A DNA stretch of 39,674 nucleotides, from positions 1 to 39,674 of the forward strand of contig JBOGZD010000008.1 of assembly GCA_050697155.1 (NCBI GenBank), given 5' to 3'. Shown one piece after another: positions 8,127 to 15,807 of the stretch. The notes beneath the pieces are model-generated. The model did no database searches, was not told the DNA's origin, and worked only from the letters and a program-made list of their open reading frames with translations. Numbering within the stretch: the first letter of the stretch is position 1; each line of letters starts with the position of its first letter. The stretch is from JBOGZD01 sp050697155. GTDB lineage: Bacteria; Actinomycetota; Thermoleophilia; Solirubrobacterales; 70-9. The translations under genes and the position numbers were made by a program.

Positions 8127-8982
8127 AGCAGCTACCGCGACGGGCGCGGCCCGCATCGCTGGCGCCTTCGAGCGCGCCCGCGGCGAGGGCCGCGCGGCGC
8201 TGATGCCCTACCTGATGGGCGGCTTCCCCGACCACGAGACCTCGCTCGCCGCCGCCGCGGCCTACGCCGATGCCGGCGCCGACCTGGTCGAGCTCGGCGT
8301 CCCCTTCTCCGACCCGCTCGCCGACGGCCCGGTGATCCACGCCGCCGCCACCCGGGCGCTCGCCGCCGGTGCGACGCTGGCATCGGTGCTCGAGATCTGC
8401 GAGCGGATCGCCGACCACGTCCCCGTGGTTCCCATGGCTTACGCGAACATGGCGCTCGCCCAGGGTCCCGATGGCTTCTCCCGAGCGCTCGCCGACGCCG
8501 GCGCCAGCGGCGCGATCGTCCCCGACCTGCCCCCGGAGGAGGGAGGCGAGATCGCCGCCGCGCTGCGCGCCGCGGGCCTCGCGCTGATCCCGCTGGTCGC
8601 CCCGACCACGCCCCCCGAGCGCCGCCGCGAGATCTGCGCGACCGCCGACGGCTTCGTCTACCTGGTGTCCGACACCCGCGTCACGGGCGAGCGCGACGAG
8701 TTCCCGCCAGGCCTCGCCAATCTCATCACCCAAACCAAGGCCGACTCCCCGGTCCCGGTAGCCGTCGGCTTCGGCATCACCACCCCCACCCAAGCCGCAA
8801 CCATCGGCCAGACAGCCGACGGAGTGATCATCGGCAGCCGCCTGGTCCGAGCCGTCGCGGACGCCGGCAACTCAGCCGATGCCGCGGCGGCGGTTTCAGC
8901 CTTCCTCAGCGAGTGCCGGGAGCGCCTCTCGGCGGGTGGCGCCGGAAAGGGCCCCGACCACGCGCCCGTCCAGGGCGCGTGA
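8119..8982 (+). CDS. trpA: Tryptophan synthase alpha chain
   Basis: Cleaves indole-3-glycerol phosphate to indole, which passes to TrpB. The 287-aa barrel protein has the catalytic pair Glu58 and Asp69 in LVELGVPFSDPLADGP, PYLMGGFPDHE, and GFGITTPTQA for phosphate binding. The active-site loop reads YLVSDTRVTGERDEF instead of the more usual VS-GVTG form; this is probably lineage variation. The C-terminus carries a short Gly/Ala-rich tail past the last helix (SAGGAGKGPDHAPVQGA). Three 27-bp direct repeats follow the gene. Confidence 0.95.
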   Translation: MAEAATATGAARIAGAFERARGEGRAALMPYLMGGFPDHETSLAAAAAYADAGADLVELGVPFSDPLADGPVIHAAATRALAAGATLASVLEICERIADHVPVVPMAYANMALAQGPDGFSRALADAGASGAIVPDLPPEEGGEIAAALRAAGLALIPLVAPTTPPERRREICATADGFVYLVSDTRVTGERDEFPPGLANLITQTKADSPVPVAVGFGITTPTQAATIGQTADGVIIGSRLVRAVADAGNSADAAAAVSAFLSECRERLSAGGAGKGPDHAPVQGA

Positions 8983-8990
8983 TTGGGGTT

Positions 8991-9088
8991 TGTTCCGGCG
9001 ACAGGACCCGCCGCCGCAACGGCCGATGTTCCGGCGACAGGACCCGCCGCCGCGCGGCTCGTGTTCCGGCGACAGGACCCGCCGCCGC
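8991..9088 (+). repeat. Three 27-bp direct repeats downstream of trpA
   Basis: Identical 27-base units at 8991-9017, 9027-9053 and 9062-9088 begin TGTTCCGGCGACAGG and end CCCGCCGCCGC, separated by unrelated 9-base and 8-base spacers. They fill the trpA-9127 gap. The spacers are far too short for a CRISPR array. Confidence 0.95.
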
Positions 9089-9110
9089 CACGCATGGTCA
9101 ACCGGTGAAT

Positions 9111-9116
9111 TAGGCT
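9111..9116 (+). promoter_or_regulatory. Possible -10 element of the small membrane protein gene
   Basis: TAGGCT lies 10 nt before the ATG at 9127, just after the triple repeat. The spacing is slightly longer than the 7 nt seen at other genes. AGGGAT next to the ATG could act as a weak ribosome binding site. Confidence 0.35.
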
Positions 9117-9126
9117 GCGCAGGGAT

Positions 9127-9288
9127 ATGCGCCTGCTCGTATTCACCACCGTGGGCCTGATCGCGATGATCGTCGCCTACGCCTTCTCGCTCGGCGGCAC
9201 CGTCGGCGCGCTGATCTTCCTCTTCATCCTCTTCAACGGCATCCTCGACCGCTGGGCACAGCCGATCCTCGCCTTCTTCCGTCCGTAG
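9127..9288 (+). CDS. Small hypothetical membrane protein (53 aa)
   Basis: I do not recognise this protein. It runs from MRLLVFTTVG to AQPILAFFRP with two hydrophobic stretches: about residues 3-20 (VFTTVGLIAMIVAYAF) and 24-39 (TVGALIFLFILFNGIL). They are separated by a short SLGGT turn, so it could be a helical hairpin in the membrane. Codon third positions are mostly G or C, as in the neighbours, which supports coding. It lies downstream of trpA behind the repeats and ends convergently with the cupin gene 30 bases away. Confidence 0.6.
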   Translation: MRLLVFTTVGLIAMIVAYAFSLGGTVGALIFLFILFNGILDRWAQPILAFFRP

Positions 9289-9318
9289 CGCGACGCAGAC
9301 GCGCTCGCGGCCGAACGC

Positions 9319-9681
9319 TCAGTCCCGCTTCGCGTAGCCGACGTCCTCGGCGATGTCGAGCATCACGCAGGGCTCGTCGCCGACGACCTCGGCGTCGTGG
9401 CCGGGCGGGATCTCATAGACCTTCCCGGCCTCGACCTCGAGGTCGGTGCCGTCCTCGAAATGGACCGTCATCCGGCCGGCGGCGCAGTAGCCGACGTGGT
9501 GCACCTGGCAGCTGTCGGTCTGTGCGATCGGCTTTACGTTGTTCGACCACTTCCAGCCCGGCTCGAAGATCGCGCGGCCGATCGATCGCCCCGCGATGTT
9601 GATCAGGTCCATCCTTCCCTTGCCCTCGAACGGCCGGGTCTCATCCGGCGAGTCGAAGCTCTTTACCTGTGCTTCCGCCAT
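9319..9681 (-). CDS. Cupin-domain protein
   Basis: A 120-aa single-domain cupin. The barrel core is visible: QVHHVGYCAAGRMTVHFEDG (first cupin motif region, about residues 60-79) and VEAGKVYEIPPGHDAEVVGDE (second motif region). Cupins of this size bind a metal and are either small sensors or enzymes, and no substrate can be named from sequence. The ATG at 9681 has a clear ribosome binding site (GGAGGATGAG), unlike many neighbours, and a TAGGGT -10 candidate about 33 bases upstream. Longer upstream starts would read through the divergent pfkA gene and were rejected. Confidence 0.85.
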   Translation of the reverse strand: MAEAQVKSFDSPDETRPFEGKGRMDLINIAGRSIGRAIFEPGWKWSNNVKPIAQTDSCQVHHVGYCAAGRMTVHFEDGTDLEVEAGKVYEIPPGHDAEVVGDEPCVMLDIAEDVGYAKRD

Positions 9682-9713
9682 CTCATCCTCCTCCGTTGCG
9701 GTGATGTGCTCCG

Positions 9714-9719
9714 ACCCTA
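9714..9719 (-). promoter_or_regulatory. Possible -10 element of the cupin gene
   Basis: TAGGGT on the minus strand lies about 33 bases before the ATG at 9681, leaving room for a short leader that contains the strong Shine-Dalgarno GGAGGAGG-type sequence. This is a leadered promoter, in contrast to pfkA on the other side. Confidence 0.35.
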
Positions 9720-9776
9720 ACTCGGCCCGTCGGCCGGCGCAACCCTCCGACGCCCGGGGCCTACCGAGATAGGCAC

Positions 9777-9782
9777 TATCGT
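9777..9782 (+). promoter_or_regulatory. Predicted -10 element of pfkA (leaderless type)
   Basis: TATCGT ends exactly 7 nt before the GTG at 9790, with no ribosome binding site. The same hexamer at the same spacing precedes uvrB. Confidence 0.6.
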
Positions 9783-9789
9783 CCGCGCC

Positions 9790-10821
9790 GTGCGCGTCGG
9801 AGTGCTCACCGGAGGCGGGGACTGCCCGGGCCTGAACGCGGTCATCCGAGCGATCGTGCGCAAGGGGATCGACCACTTCGGTCACGCGATCGTCGGCTTT
9901 CGCGACGGGTGGAAGGGCCCGCTCGAGAACCTGCACGAGGAGCTCACGATCGAGTCGACTCGCGGCATCCTGCCCCGCGGCGGGACGATCCTCGGCACCT
10001 CGCGGACGAACCCGTTCAAGCGCGAGGCCGGGGCGGAGCAGATCCGCGAGAACATGGCCAGCCTCCACCTCGACGGCCTGATCGCGATCGGCGGCGAGGA
10101 CACCCTCGGGGCCGCCAACCGGCTTCAAGGCGAGCACGGCATCAACGTGCTCGGGGTGCCGAAGACGATCGACAACGACATCGGCGCGACCGATGTCACC
10201 TTCGGCTTCGACACCGCCCTCCAGGTGGCGACCGAGGCGATCGATCGCCTCCATACAACCGCCGAGTCGCATCACCGGGTGATGGTGGTCGAGGTGATGG
10301 GCCGCCACGCCGGCTGGATCGCGCTCTACTCCGGGGTCGCCGGAGGCGGCGACGTGATCCTGATCCCCGAGCAGCCGTTCGACATCGACGACGTCTGCCG
10401 CCTGCTGCGCCGCCGCCACTCCCGGGGCCGCAACTTCTCGATCGTGGTCGTCGCCGAGGGCGCCATGCCCGACGAGGGGACGATGGAGATCGCCGACGGC
10501 GACACCGACGAGTTCGGCCATGTGCGCCTCGGCGGGATCGGGCAGCGGCTCGAGCGCGAGATCGAGCAGCGCACCGGCTTCGAGACCCGGGCGGTGGTCC
10601 TCGGCCACATCCAGCGAGGCGGGACACCGACCGCCTATGACCGGGTGCTCGCGACGCGGTTCGGCGTTGCCGCGATCGACGCCGCGCACGACGGGCGATG
10701 GGGCCAGATGCCCGCGCTGCGGGGGACCCGGATCGAGCTCGTCCCGTTGAGCGAGGCGGTCGCCGAGCTGCGCACCGTCTCGCCCGAGGAATTCGCGGTT
10801 GCCGAGCCTTTCCTGGGCTAG
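9790..10821 (+). CDS. pfkA: 6-phosphofructokinase, predicted pyrophosphate-dependent
   Basis: Phosphorylates fructose 6-phosphate in glycolysis. The 343-aa protein has GGGDCPGLNAVIR at the N-terminus, PKTIDNDI for substrate binding, MGRHAGWIAL and GHIQRGGTPTAYDR. Donor choice can be read from two positions. The nucleotide loop is GGEDT with Asp104, and the catalytic loop is PKTIDND with Lys125. ATP enzymes have Gly at both places, whereas Asp plus Lys marks PPi-dependent members of the group III actinobacterial enzymes. A reversible PPi-PFK is therefore predicted. The GTG start has a TATCGT box 7 nt upstream. The last 23 bases overlap the next gene. Confidence 0.92.
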   Translation: MRVGVLTGGGDCPGLNAVIRAIVRKGIDHFGHAIVGFRDGWKGPLENLHEELTIESTRGILPRGGTILGTSRTNPFKREAGAEQIRENMASLHLDGLIAIGGEDTLGAANRLQGEHGINVLGVPKTIDNDIGATDVTFGFDTALQVATEAIDRLHTTAESHHRVMVVEVMGRHAGWIALYSGVAGGGDVILIPEQPFDIDDVCRLLRRRHSRGRNFSIVVVAEGAMPDEGTMEIADGDTDEFGHVRLGGIGQRLEREIEQRTGFETRAVVLGHIQRGGTPTAYDRVLATRFGVAAIDAAHDGRWGQMPALRGTRIELVPLSEAVAELRTVSPEEFAVAEPFLG

Positions 10822-11998
10822 CACTGCGCTCGCCCTGATCGGGGTCGGCGCCACGGTTGCGGGCTGTGATGCCGGCGGGGACGGCTCCGGCGAGAACGAG
10901 TTCGTCACCGTCTACGTCAGCGCGCCGCTGCGCGGCCCGAGCGGCGCCGACGGCCGGGACGTCGCCGACGGCGCCCGGCGCGCGCTCGCCGATGCCGGCC
11001 GCAGCGCGGGAGATCTCGAGGTCCGGGCCGAGTACCTCGACGGGAGCGAGGGGAACGGCGGCGGCGCCGGCTGGACCCCGGCGCGGGCGGCGGCGAACGC
11101 CCGCACCGCGACCGAGGACTCGACCGCGATCGCCTATGTCGGCGACTTCGAGTCCGGCGCCACCCGCGCCTCCCTGCCGGTCACCAACGACGCCCGGATG
11201 CTCCAGGTCTCGGCGGCGAGCTCGGCGATCGACCTCGTAGCCCCCTTCCCCGGTACCGACGAGCTGCCCGACGCACAGCCCAGCGGCGAGCGCACCTTCG
11301 GCCGGGTGATCCCGTCGGACGACGCCCAGGCCGAGGCGGCCGCGAGCTGGGCCCGGCGTCTGGCCGGCCGCAGGGCGGCGGTGCTGTCCGACGGGACCCA
11401 GTTCGGGGAGGTGATGACCCGGACCTTCTCGACCGCCGCCGGCGACCTAGGCCTCCGCACCACCCGCCTGGCGGAACGCAGCGGCATCTCCTGCCCGGTC
11501 GATGGGCTTGCATATGTCGGCGCCCAGCTCGGTCGCCACGACGACCTGATCATCGCCCCGGCGGCCGCCCCGCCGACGGCGGACGACGGGCTGCTGCTCG
11601 CGACCGACGGAATCCTGCTCGACCGGCGGACCCTCGGGATCCAGCGCTGCGAGTCCGCGCTCAGGGTGGTTTCCGGCGCGCTCGATCCCTCGCAGCTCCC
11701 ACCCGCGGGCCGCGAGTTCGCGGCCGCCTTCGAGCGGGAGTACGGCCGCTGGCCCGGGCGCTACGCCGCCTACGGCTACGAGGCGATGGCGGTGGTGCTC
11801 GACGCGATCGACCGGGCCGGCGACCGCGGCGCCGAGCGCGAGGCGGTCGTCGACGCCTTCTTCGAGACCGCTGACCGCGACTCGATCCTCGGCACCTACT
11901 CGATCGACGACGTCGGTGACACCACGCTCGAATCGATGACCGGATACCGCCTGGTCAACGGCCGACCACAGCCCGAGACGGAGCTTTCGCCACCCTAG
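10799..11998 (+). CDS. ABC-transporter-type periplasmic binding protein (branched-chain amino-acid family), putative lipoprotein
   Basis: A 399-aa protein of the type I periplasmic binding fold (LivJ-like). Evidence is FVTVYVSAPLRGPSGADGRD for the first strand, VADGARRALADAG for helix one, IAYVGDFESGAT in the middle, and YAAYGYEAMAVVLDAIDRAG near the end, where family 6 proteins read Y-YEA--VL--AI. A lipobox-like GATVAGC ends at about residue 23. The only usable start is TTG 10799, inside pfkA, which gives a signal peptide without the normal basic N-terminus. Translation probably depends on coupling to pfkA. No permease or ATPase gene is adjacent, so the partner and ligand are unknown; it could be a sensor-type orphan. 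Confidence 0.75.
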   Translation: MPSLSWASTALALIGVGATVAGCDAGGDGSGENEFVTVYVSAPLRGPSGADGRDVADGARRALADAGRSAGDLEVRAEYLDGSEGNGGGAGWTPARAAANARTATEDSTAIAYVGDFESGATRASLPVTNDARMLQVSAASSAIDLVAPFPGTDELPDAQPSGERTFGRVIPSDDAQAEAAASWARRLAGRRAAVLSDGTQFGEVMTRTFSTAAGDLGLRTTRLAERSGISCPVDGLAYVGAQLGRHDDLIIAPAAAPPTADDGLLLATDGILLDRRTLGIQRCESALRVVSGALDPSQLPPAGREFAAAFEREYGRWPGRYAAYGYEAMAVVLDAIDRAGDRGAEREAVVDAFFETADRDSILGTYSIDDVGDTTLESMTGYRLVNGRPQPETELSPP

Positions 11999-12005
11999 AG
12001 GCCGG

Positions 12006-12870
12006 ATGAGCTCTTCGGGCGAGCGGATCGTGCAGGCCAACGGCGTCGACCTCTGCGTCGAGACCTTCGGCGAGCTCACTGACCCGCCCATCCTGCTCAT
12101 CATGGGATCGAGTGCCTCGATGGACTGGTGGGAGGACGAGTTCTGCGAGCGCCTCGCGGCCGGCGGCCGCTTCGTCATCCGCTACGACCACCGCGACACC
12201 GGCCGATCGATCGCCCATCCACCGGGCGCTCCGAAGTACACCGGGCGCGATCTGATCGAGGATGCGGCCGGCGTTCTCGATGCCCTCGACGTGGCTAGCG
12301 CCCACGTCGTCGGGATGTCGATGGGCGGAGCGCTCGCCCAGCTGCTCGCCCTCGACCACCACGAGCGGGTCAGATCGCTCACCCTGATCTCGACGAGCCC
12401 GGCCGGTCCCGGCCCCGACGACCCCAACCTTCCCGCGATGTCGGCGCAGAGCGCGGCCCGGTTTGCGATCGACACGCCCGACTGGGCCGACCGCGAGGCG
12501 GTGATCGACTACGGGGTGGAGCTCGCCCGCGCGTCGGCCGGTCGTTCGCGCCCCCTTCGACGAGGAGGGCATGCGCGAGCTCTGGGGCCGCGTGATCGAT
12601 CGGACGATCGACATCGAATCGACGATGACCAACCACGACCTCATCGACGGAGGCGGGCGCTGGCGGGAGCGACTACCACGGCTGGGCGTGCCGACGCTCG
12701 TGATTCACGGCACCGAGGACCCGGTGCTGCCCTACGGCAACGCGCTCGCTCTGGTCAGCGACATCCCCGGTGCCGAGCTGGTGTCCCTCGAGGGAACCGG
12801 CCACGAGCTTCCCCGGGACACCTGGGAGATCGTCGTCCCGGCCATCCTCGGGCACACCTCTGACCGCTGA
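12006..12870 (+). pseudogene. Alpha/beta hydrolase, frameshifted
   Basis: The two reading frames together make a complete alpha/beta hydrolase of about 287 aa. The first frame (to about 12550) has ILLIMGSSASMDWW (oxyanion side), YDHRDTGRS and the nucleophile elbow GMSMGG. The second frame (from about 12556) has LVIHGTEDPVLP with the acid and GTGHELP with the catalytic His. The break is at a run of five C at 12551-12555: removing one C joins the frames as GRSRPFDEEGMREL. The motifs resemble the aclacinomycin methylesterase RdmC-like group, but the substrate is unknown. Either a recent frameshift or a homopolymer sequencing error explains it, because both halves are otherwise undamaged. Confidence 0.8.
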
Positions 12871-12885
12871 CGATCTGGCTGCGCC

Positions 12886-13797
12886 TCAACCGGGCAGCAG
12901 ATCGCGCAGCGCCGGCTCGATCTCGGTCAAGCGGAACTCGTAGCCGAGGTCGAGCGCGCGGCGGGGGATCACCCGCTGGCTCGAGGTGACGGTCTCGGCG
13001 AGCTCGCCGCCGCGCAGGGCGGCGATCGCGAGCTTCGGCACCGGCGCGATCGCCGGCCGGCGCAGCGCGGAGCCGAACGCCTTCGAGAACTCGCGGTTGG
13101 TAACCGGGTTGGGGGCGGTCGCGTTCAGCGACCCGCTGGCACGCTCCTCGCCGAGCGCCCAGGTGATCAGCCCGACCTCGTCAGCGCGGTGGATCCAGGG
13201 CATGTACTGCCGCCCCCCGGCGAGCGGACCACCGACGCCGAGCCTGAAGGGCAGCATCAGCTGCTTCAGCAGGCCACCGACCGGATCCAGGTAGAGCCCG
13301 CTGCGCAGGACGCAGACGCGCACGTCTGCCCTGCCCGCCTCCAGCGCCTCCGCCTCCCAGTCGGCGCAGAGCTCCGCGGTCCAGTCGTCGCCGGGGCCGG
13401 CGGACTCGTCGAGGATCGCGTCGCCGCGATCGCCGTAGTAGCCGACCGCGCACTGGCTCACCAGTACCCGCGGCGGGTGGGGCGCGGCGAGCATGCCGTC
13501 GACGAGGTTCTTCGTCGCCCGCACCCGGCTTTCCCGCAGCCGTTCCTTCGCCTCCGGGGTGAGCCGCTGGTTGAGGCTCTCGCCGATCAGGTTGACGACC
13601 GCGTCGACGCCCTCCAGCGCCGCCTCCGGCGGCCGCTCGGCGGCGGGGCTCCAGACGTGCCAGCCGACGGTCGGGTTGGTCTCCCGGGCGCGGGCCGGGT
13701 CGCGGCTCAGCCCGACCACCTCGTCGCCGCGCGCGAGCAGCGAATCGCAGACGGCGGAGCCGATCATCCCGCTCGCTCCCGTCACCAGTACTCGCAT
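12886..13797 (-). CDS. TIGR01777-family NAD-dependent epimerase/SDR protein
   Basis: Extended short-chain dehydrogenase-like protein of 303 aa. It has the N-terminal dinucleotide site VTGASGMIGSAV, the family motifs VVNLIGESL and RVRATKNLVDGM, the active-site region SQCAVGYYGDRGD (Tyr of YYG) and WIHRADEVGLI. The C-terminus carries the DUF1731-type end (ALDLGYEFR). The family (YfcH/SDR39U1) has no settled reaction. It has a good ribosome binding site (GGAAAGGAGCG before ATG 13797) and lies 42 bases after the malic enzyme on the same strand, so the two are probably co-transcribed. It ends 15 bases from the convergent hydrolase. Confidence 0.9.
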   Translation of the reverse strand: MRVLVTGASGMIGSAVCDSLLARGDEVVGLSRDPARARETNPTVGWHVWSPAAERPPEAALEGVDAVVNLIGESLNQRLTPEAKERLRESRVRATKNLVDGMLAAPHPPRVLVSQCAVGYYGDRGDAILDESAGPGDDWTAELCADWEAEALEAGRADVRVCVLRSGLYLDPVGGLLKQLMLPFRLGVGGPLAGGRQYMPWIHRADEVGLITWALGEERASGSLNATAPNPVTNREFSKAFGSALRRPAIAPVPKLAIAALRGGELAETVTSSQRVIPRRALDLGYEFRLTEIEPALRDLLPG

Positions 13798-13839
13798 CCT
13801 GCTCGCTCCTTTCCGGCCCTCCCGGGCCCTGTCGCGGCC

Positions 13840-15300
13840 CTATTCCACGGTCGAGAAGGTGCCCGTCTCCTCCGAGACGCGGGCGATCCCCTCCCGTCTC
13901 GCCTCCTCGACGACGGCCTCGGCCACCGCGGGGGAGACGTCACGGTCGAACACGCTCGGGATGATGTAGTCCTCGTTTAGGTCCTCGTCGCTGACGACCC
14001 CGGCGATCCCCTTCGCCGCGGCGAGCTTCATCTCCTCGGTGATCCGCGGCGCGCCCGCGTCCAGGGCGCCGCGGAAGATGCCGGGGAAGCAGAGCACGTT
14101 GTTGATCTGGTTCGGATAGTCCGAGCGCCCGGTGGCCATGATCCGCACGTGGGGCGCGGCGGCCTCCGGCATCACCTCGGGGTTCGGGTTCGCCATCGCG
14201 AAGACGATCGCGTCGTCGGCCATCCGCTCGAGGGCGTCGGCCTCGATCAGCCCCGGCCCGGAGACGCCGATGAACAGGTCGCATCCTTCGATCACGTCGG
14301 CGGGCGGGCCCTGGCGGCCCTCGGGGTTCGAGTTCTCGGCGTACCAGCGCTTGGTCTCGGTCATCTCCTCCGAGGCGTAGTCGTCGCGCTCGGTCGACAC
14401 CGCCCCGCGGCGATCGCAGCCGATCACGTTGGTGACCCCGGAGGCGAGCATCATCTTCGTCACCGCCACCCCCGCGGCGCCGAGCCCGAGCACGAGCACG
14501 CGCAGCTCCTCGATCGGCTTGCCGACGATCTTCAGCGCGTTGAACAGCGCCGCCATCGTCACCACGGCGGTCCCATGCTGGTCGTCGTGGAAGACGGGGA
14601 TGTCGAGCTCGTCCTTGAGCCGCTCCTCGATCTCGAAGCAGCGGGGGGCGGAGATGTCCTCGAGGTTGATCCCGCCGAAGGTGGGCGCGATCAGCTTCAC
14701 CGCCTCGACGATCCGCTCCGGGGCGCGGGTATCGAGACAGATCGGGAACGCGTCGACGGAGCCGAACTCCTTGAACAGCATCGCCTTGCCCTCCATCACC
14801 GGCATCGCGGCCTCGGGGCCGATGTCGCCCAGCCCGAGCACGGCGCTGCCGTCGGAGACGACGGCCACCGTGTTTCGCTTGATGGTGAACTCGAACGCCT
14901 TCGCCCGATCGGCCGCGATCTCCTGGCACACCCGCGCGACCCCGGGCGTGTAGGCCATCGAGAGGTCGTCGCGCGTCTTCAGCGGAAAGCGGTTGTGCTG
15001 CTCGATCTTCCCGCCGCGATGCATCGCAAGCGTCCGGTCGACGTAGTCGAGCACTCGCGCACCGCGGGTCGACCCGATCGCCCGCAGGATCTGCTCCCAA
15101 TGCTCCTGGTCGCGAGCGTCGATCGTGAACTCCCGCACCCGCTTGCCCTCGCTCCCGGCCCCGGGCACCAGATCGACCCCCTGCAGGGCCCCACCGGCCT
15201 CGGCGATCGCGCCCGTGAGCTTCCCCAGCGGCTCCTGCCGCGCGTCGAGCTCGACCCGAACGGTGACCGAGAACTGGGCCTGGGCGGGAGTGGTGGCCAC
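13840..15300 (-). CDS. NAD(P)-dependent malic enzyme with N-terminal ACT-like domain
   Basis: Oxidatively decarboxylates malate to pyruvate. The 486-aa protein begins with an ACT-like regulatory domain (about residues 8-80, FSVTVRVELDARQEPLGKL), then the malic catalytic domain: AYTPGVARVCQEIA, IKRNTVAVVSDGSAVLGLGD, MEGKAMLFKEFG and VFHDDQHGTAVV for metal and substrate. The NAD(P) fold reads VLGLGAAGVAV. ANPNPEVMPEAA and NNVLCFPGIFRGALDAGA close the active site. The start is GTG 15300; a TAGAAT -10 hexamer lies 9 nt upstream on the minus strand, so the leader is very short or absent. It is followed by the SDR gene. Confidence 0.93.
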   Translation of the reverse strand: MATTPAQAQFSVTVRVELDARQEPLGKLTGAIAEAGGALQGVDLVPGAGSEGKRVREFTIDARDQEHWEQILRAIGSTRGARVLDYVDRTLAMHRGGKIEQHNRFPLKTRDDLSMAYTPGVARVCQEIAADRAKAFEFTIKRNTVAVVSDGSAVLGLGDIGPEAAMPVMEGKAMLFKEFGSVDAFPICLDTRAPERIVEAVKLIAPTFGGINLEDISAPRCFEIEERLKDELDIPVFHDDQHGTAVVTMAALFNALKIVGKPIEELRVLVLGLGAAGVAVTKMMLASGVTNVIGCDRRGAVSTERDDYASEEMTETKRWYAENSNPEGRQGPPADVIEGCDLFIGVSGPGLIEADALERMADDAIVFAMANPNPEVMPEAAAPHVRIMATGRSDYPNQINNVLCFPGIFRGALDAGAPRITEEMKLAAAKGIAGVVSDEDLNEDYIIPSVFDRDVSPAVAEAVVEEARREGIARVSEETGTFSTVE

Positions 15301-15309
15301 GGGCGCGCG

Positions 15310-15315
15310 ATTCTA
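15310..15315 (-). promoter_or_regulatory. Predicted -10 element of the malic enzyme gene
   Basis: TAGAAT (five of six matches to TATAAT) on the minus strand is 9 nt before the GTG at 15300, consistent with a leaderless or nearly leaderless transcript. Confidence 0.5.
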
Positions 15316-15329
15316 CGCGGGCGTGGGTA

Positions 15330-15413
15330 GGGGGCCGGGGGTGTGCCCCGGACCGTCGGCCTCCGTCGAGCGGGGGCCGGGGGTGTGCCCCGGACCGTCG
15401 GCCTCCGTCGAGC
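15330..15413. repeat. Tandem duplication, 2 x 42 bp, upstream of the malic enzyme
   Basis: Two identical head-to-tail 42-base units (15330-15371 and 15372-15413) begin GGGGGCCGGGGGTGTGCCCC and end CCTCCGTCGAGC. They lie just upstream of the predicted malic enzyme promoter. They are the first part of a 548-base stretch (15301-15848) without a gene. Confidence 0.95.
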
Positions 15414-15536
15414 GCCGGCGATACGCAAGGGTCGGTGGCGTTTGTGACCGGGTGGTGCACTGACCGGTTGAGGTCAAGCACTAAAGGGGGGCAAGCCGGG
15501 GCGGATTGCGGGACGCGGGGGAGAACTCAGCGGTAT

Positions 15537-15807
15537 TGGCGCCTTCGTGAGTATCCGGTTTGCTCAGGCTGCGCCGAGGAGGCGCCTGGCGGGGTCCGGT
15601 GCTCGAGCGCCCCGGCCACCGCGTTGTGCGCAGCGGGTCGGGCGGCAAGGGAAGCGCCACGGAGCCGGCTCCCGCCCCCCGCCGAGATGGCTTGAACCGT
15701 ACATATGCACCGGCTCGAGCCATCTCGGCCGCCGGCGCTTGGCACCCGAGCTCGTCGCGGGCGCGCTCGTGCGAGGACCTGACGTAACCGGATACTCACG
15801 TGGCGCC
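15537..15807. repeat. Inverted-repeat-bounded element (271 bp), MITE-like
   Basis: The outer arms are GGCGCC-TT-CGTGAGTATCCGGTT (ending 15560) and its near-perfect reverse complement (15786-15807). The inner 15 bp of each arm match exactly and only TT versus A differs beside GGCGCC. Inside lies a second perfect 12-bp inverted repeat, GCCGAGATGGCT at 15681-15692 and AGCCATCTCGGC at 15718-15729. No convincing open reading frame is present. The right arm's TGGCGCC is shared with hairpin A3. It could be a non-autonomous mobile element or a regulatory structure. Target duplications were not found. Confidence 0.6.

Noticed and set aside
8160..8176. TGGCGCCTTCGAGCGCG as another copy of the hairpin family.
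   Set aside because: It lies in conserved trpA coding sequence (AGAFERARG) and has no right arm.
8991..9088. Three regularly spaced 27-bp repeats considered as a CRISPR array.
   Set aside because: Spacers are only 8-9 bases and there are no cas genes.
15453..15482. Minus-strand TTGACC near 15470-15478 as a promoter for the malic enzyme.
   Set aside because: No -10 hexamer follows at 16-18 bases, and TAGAAT next to the start codon explains the promoter better.
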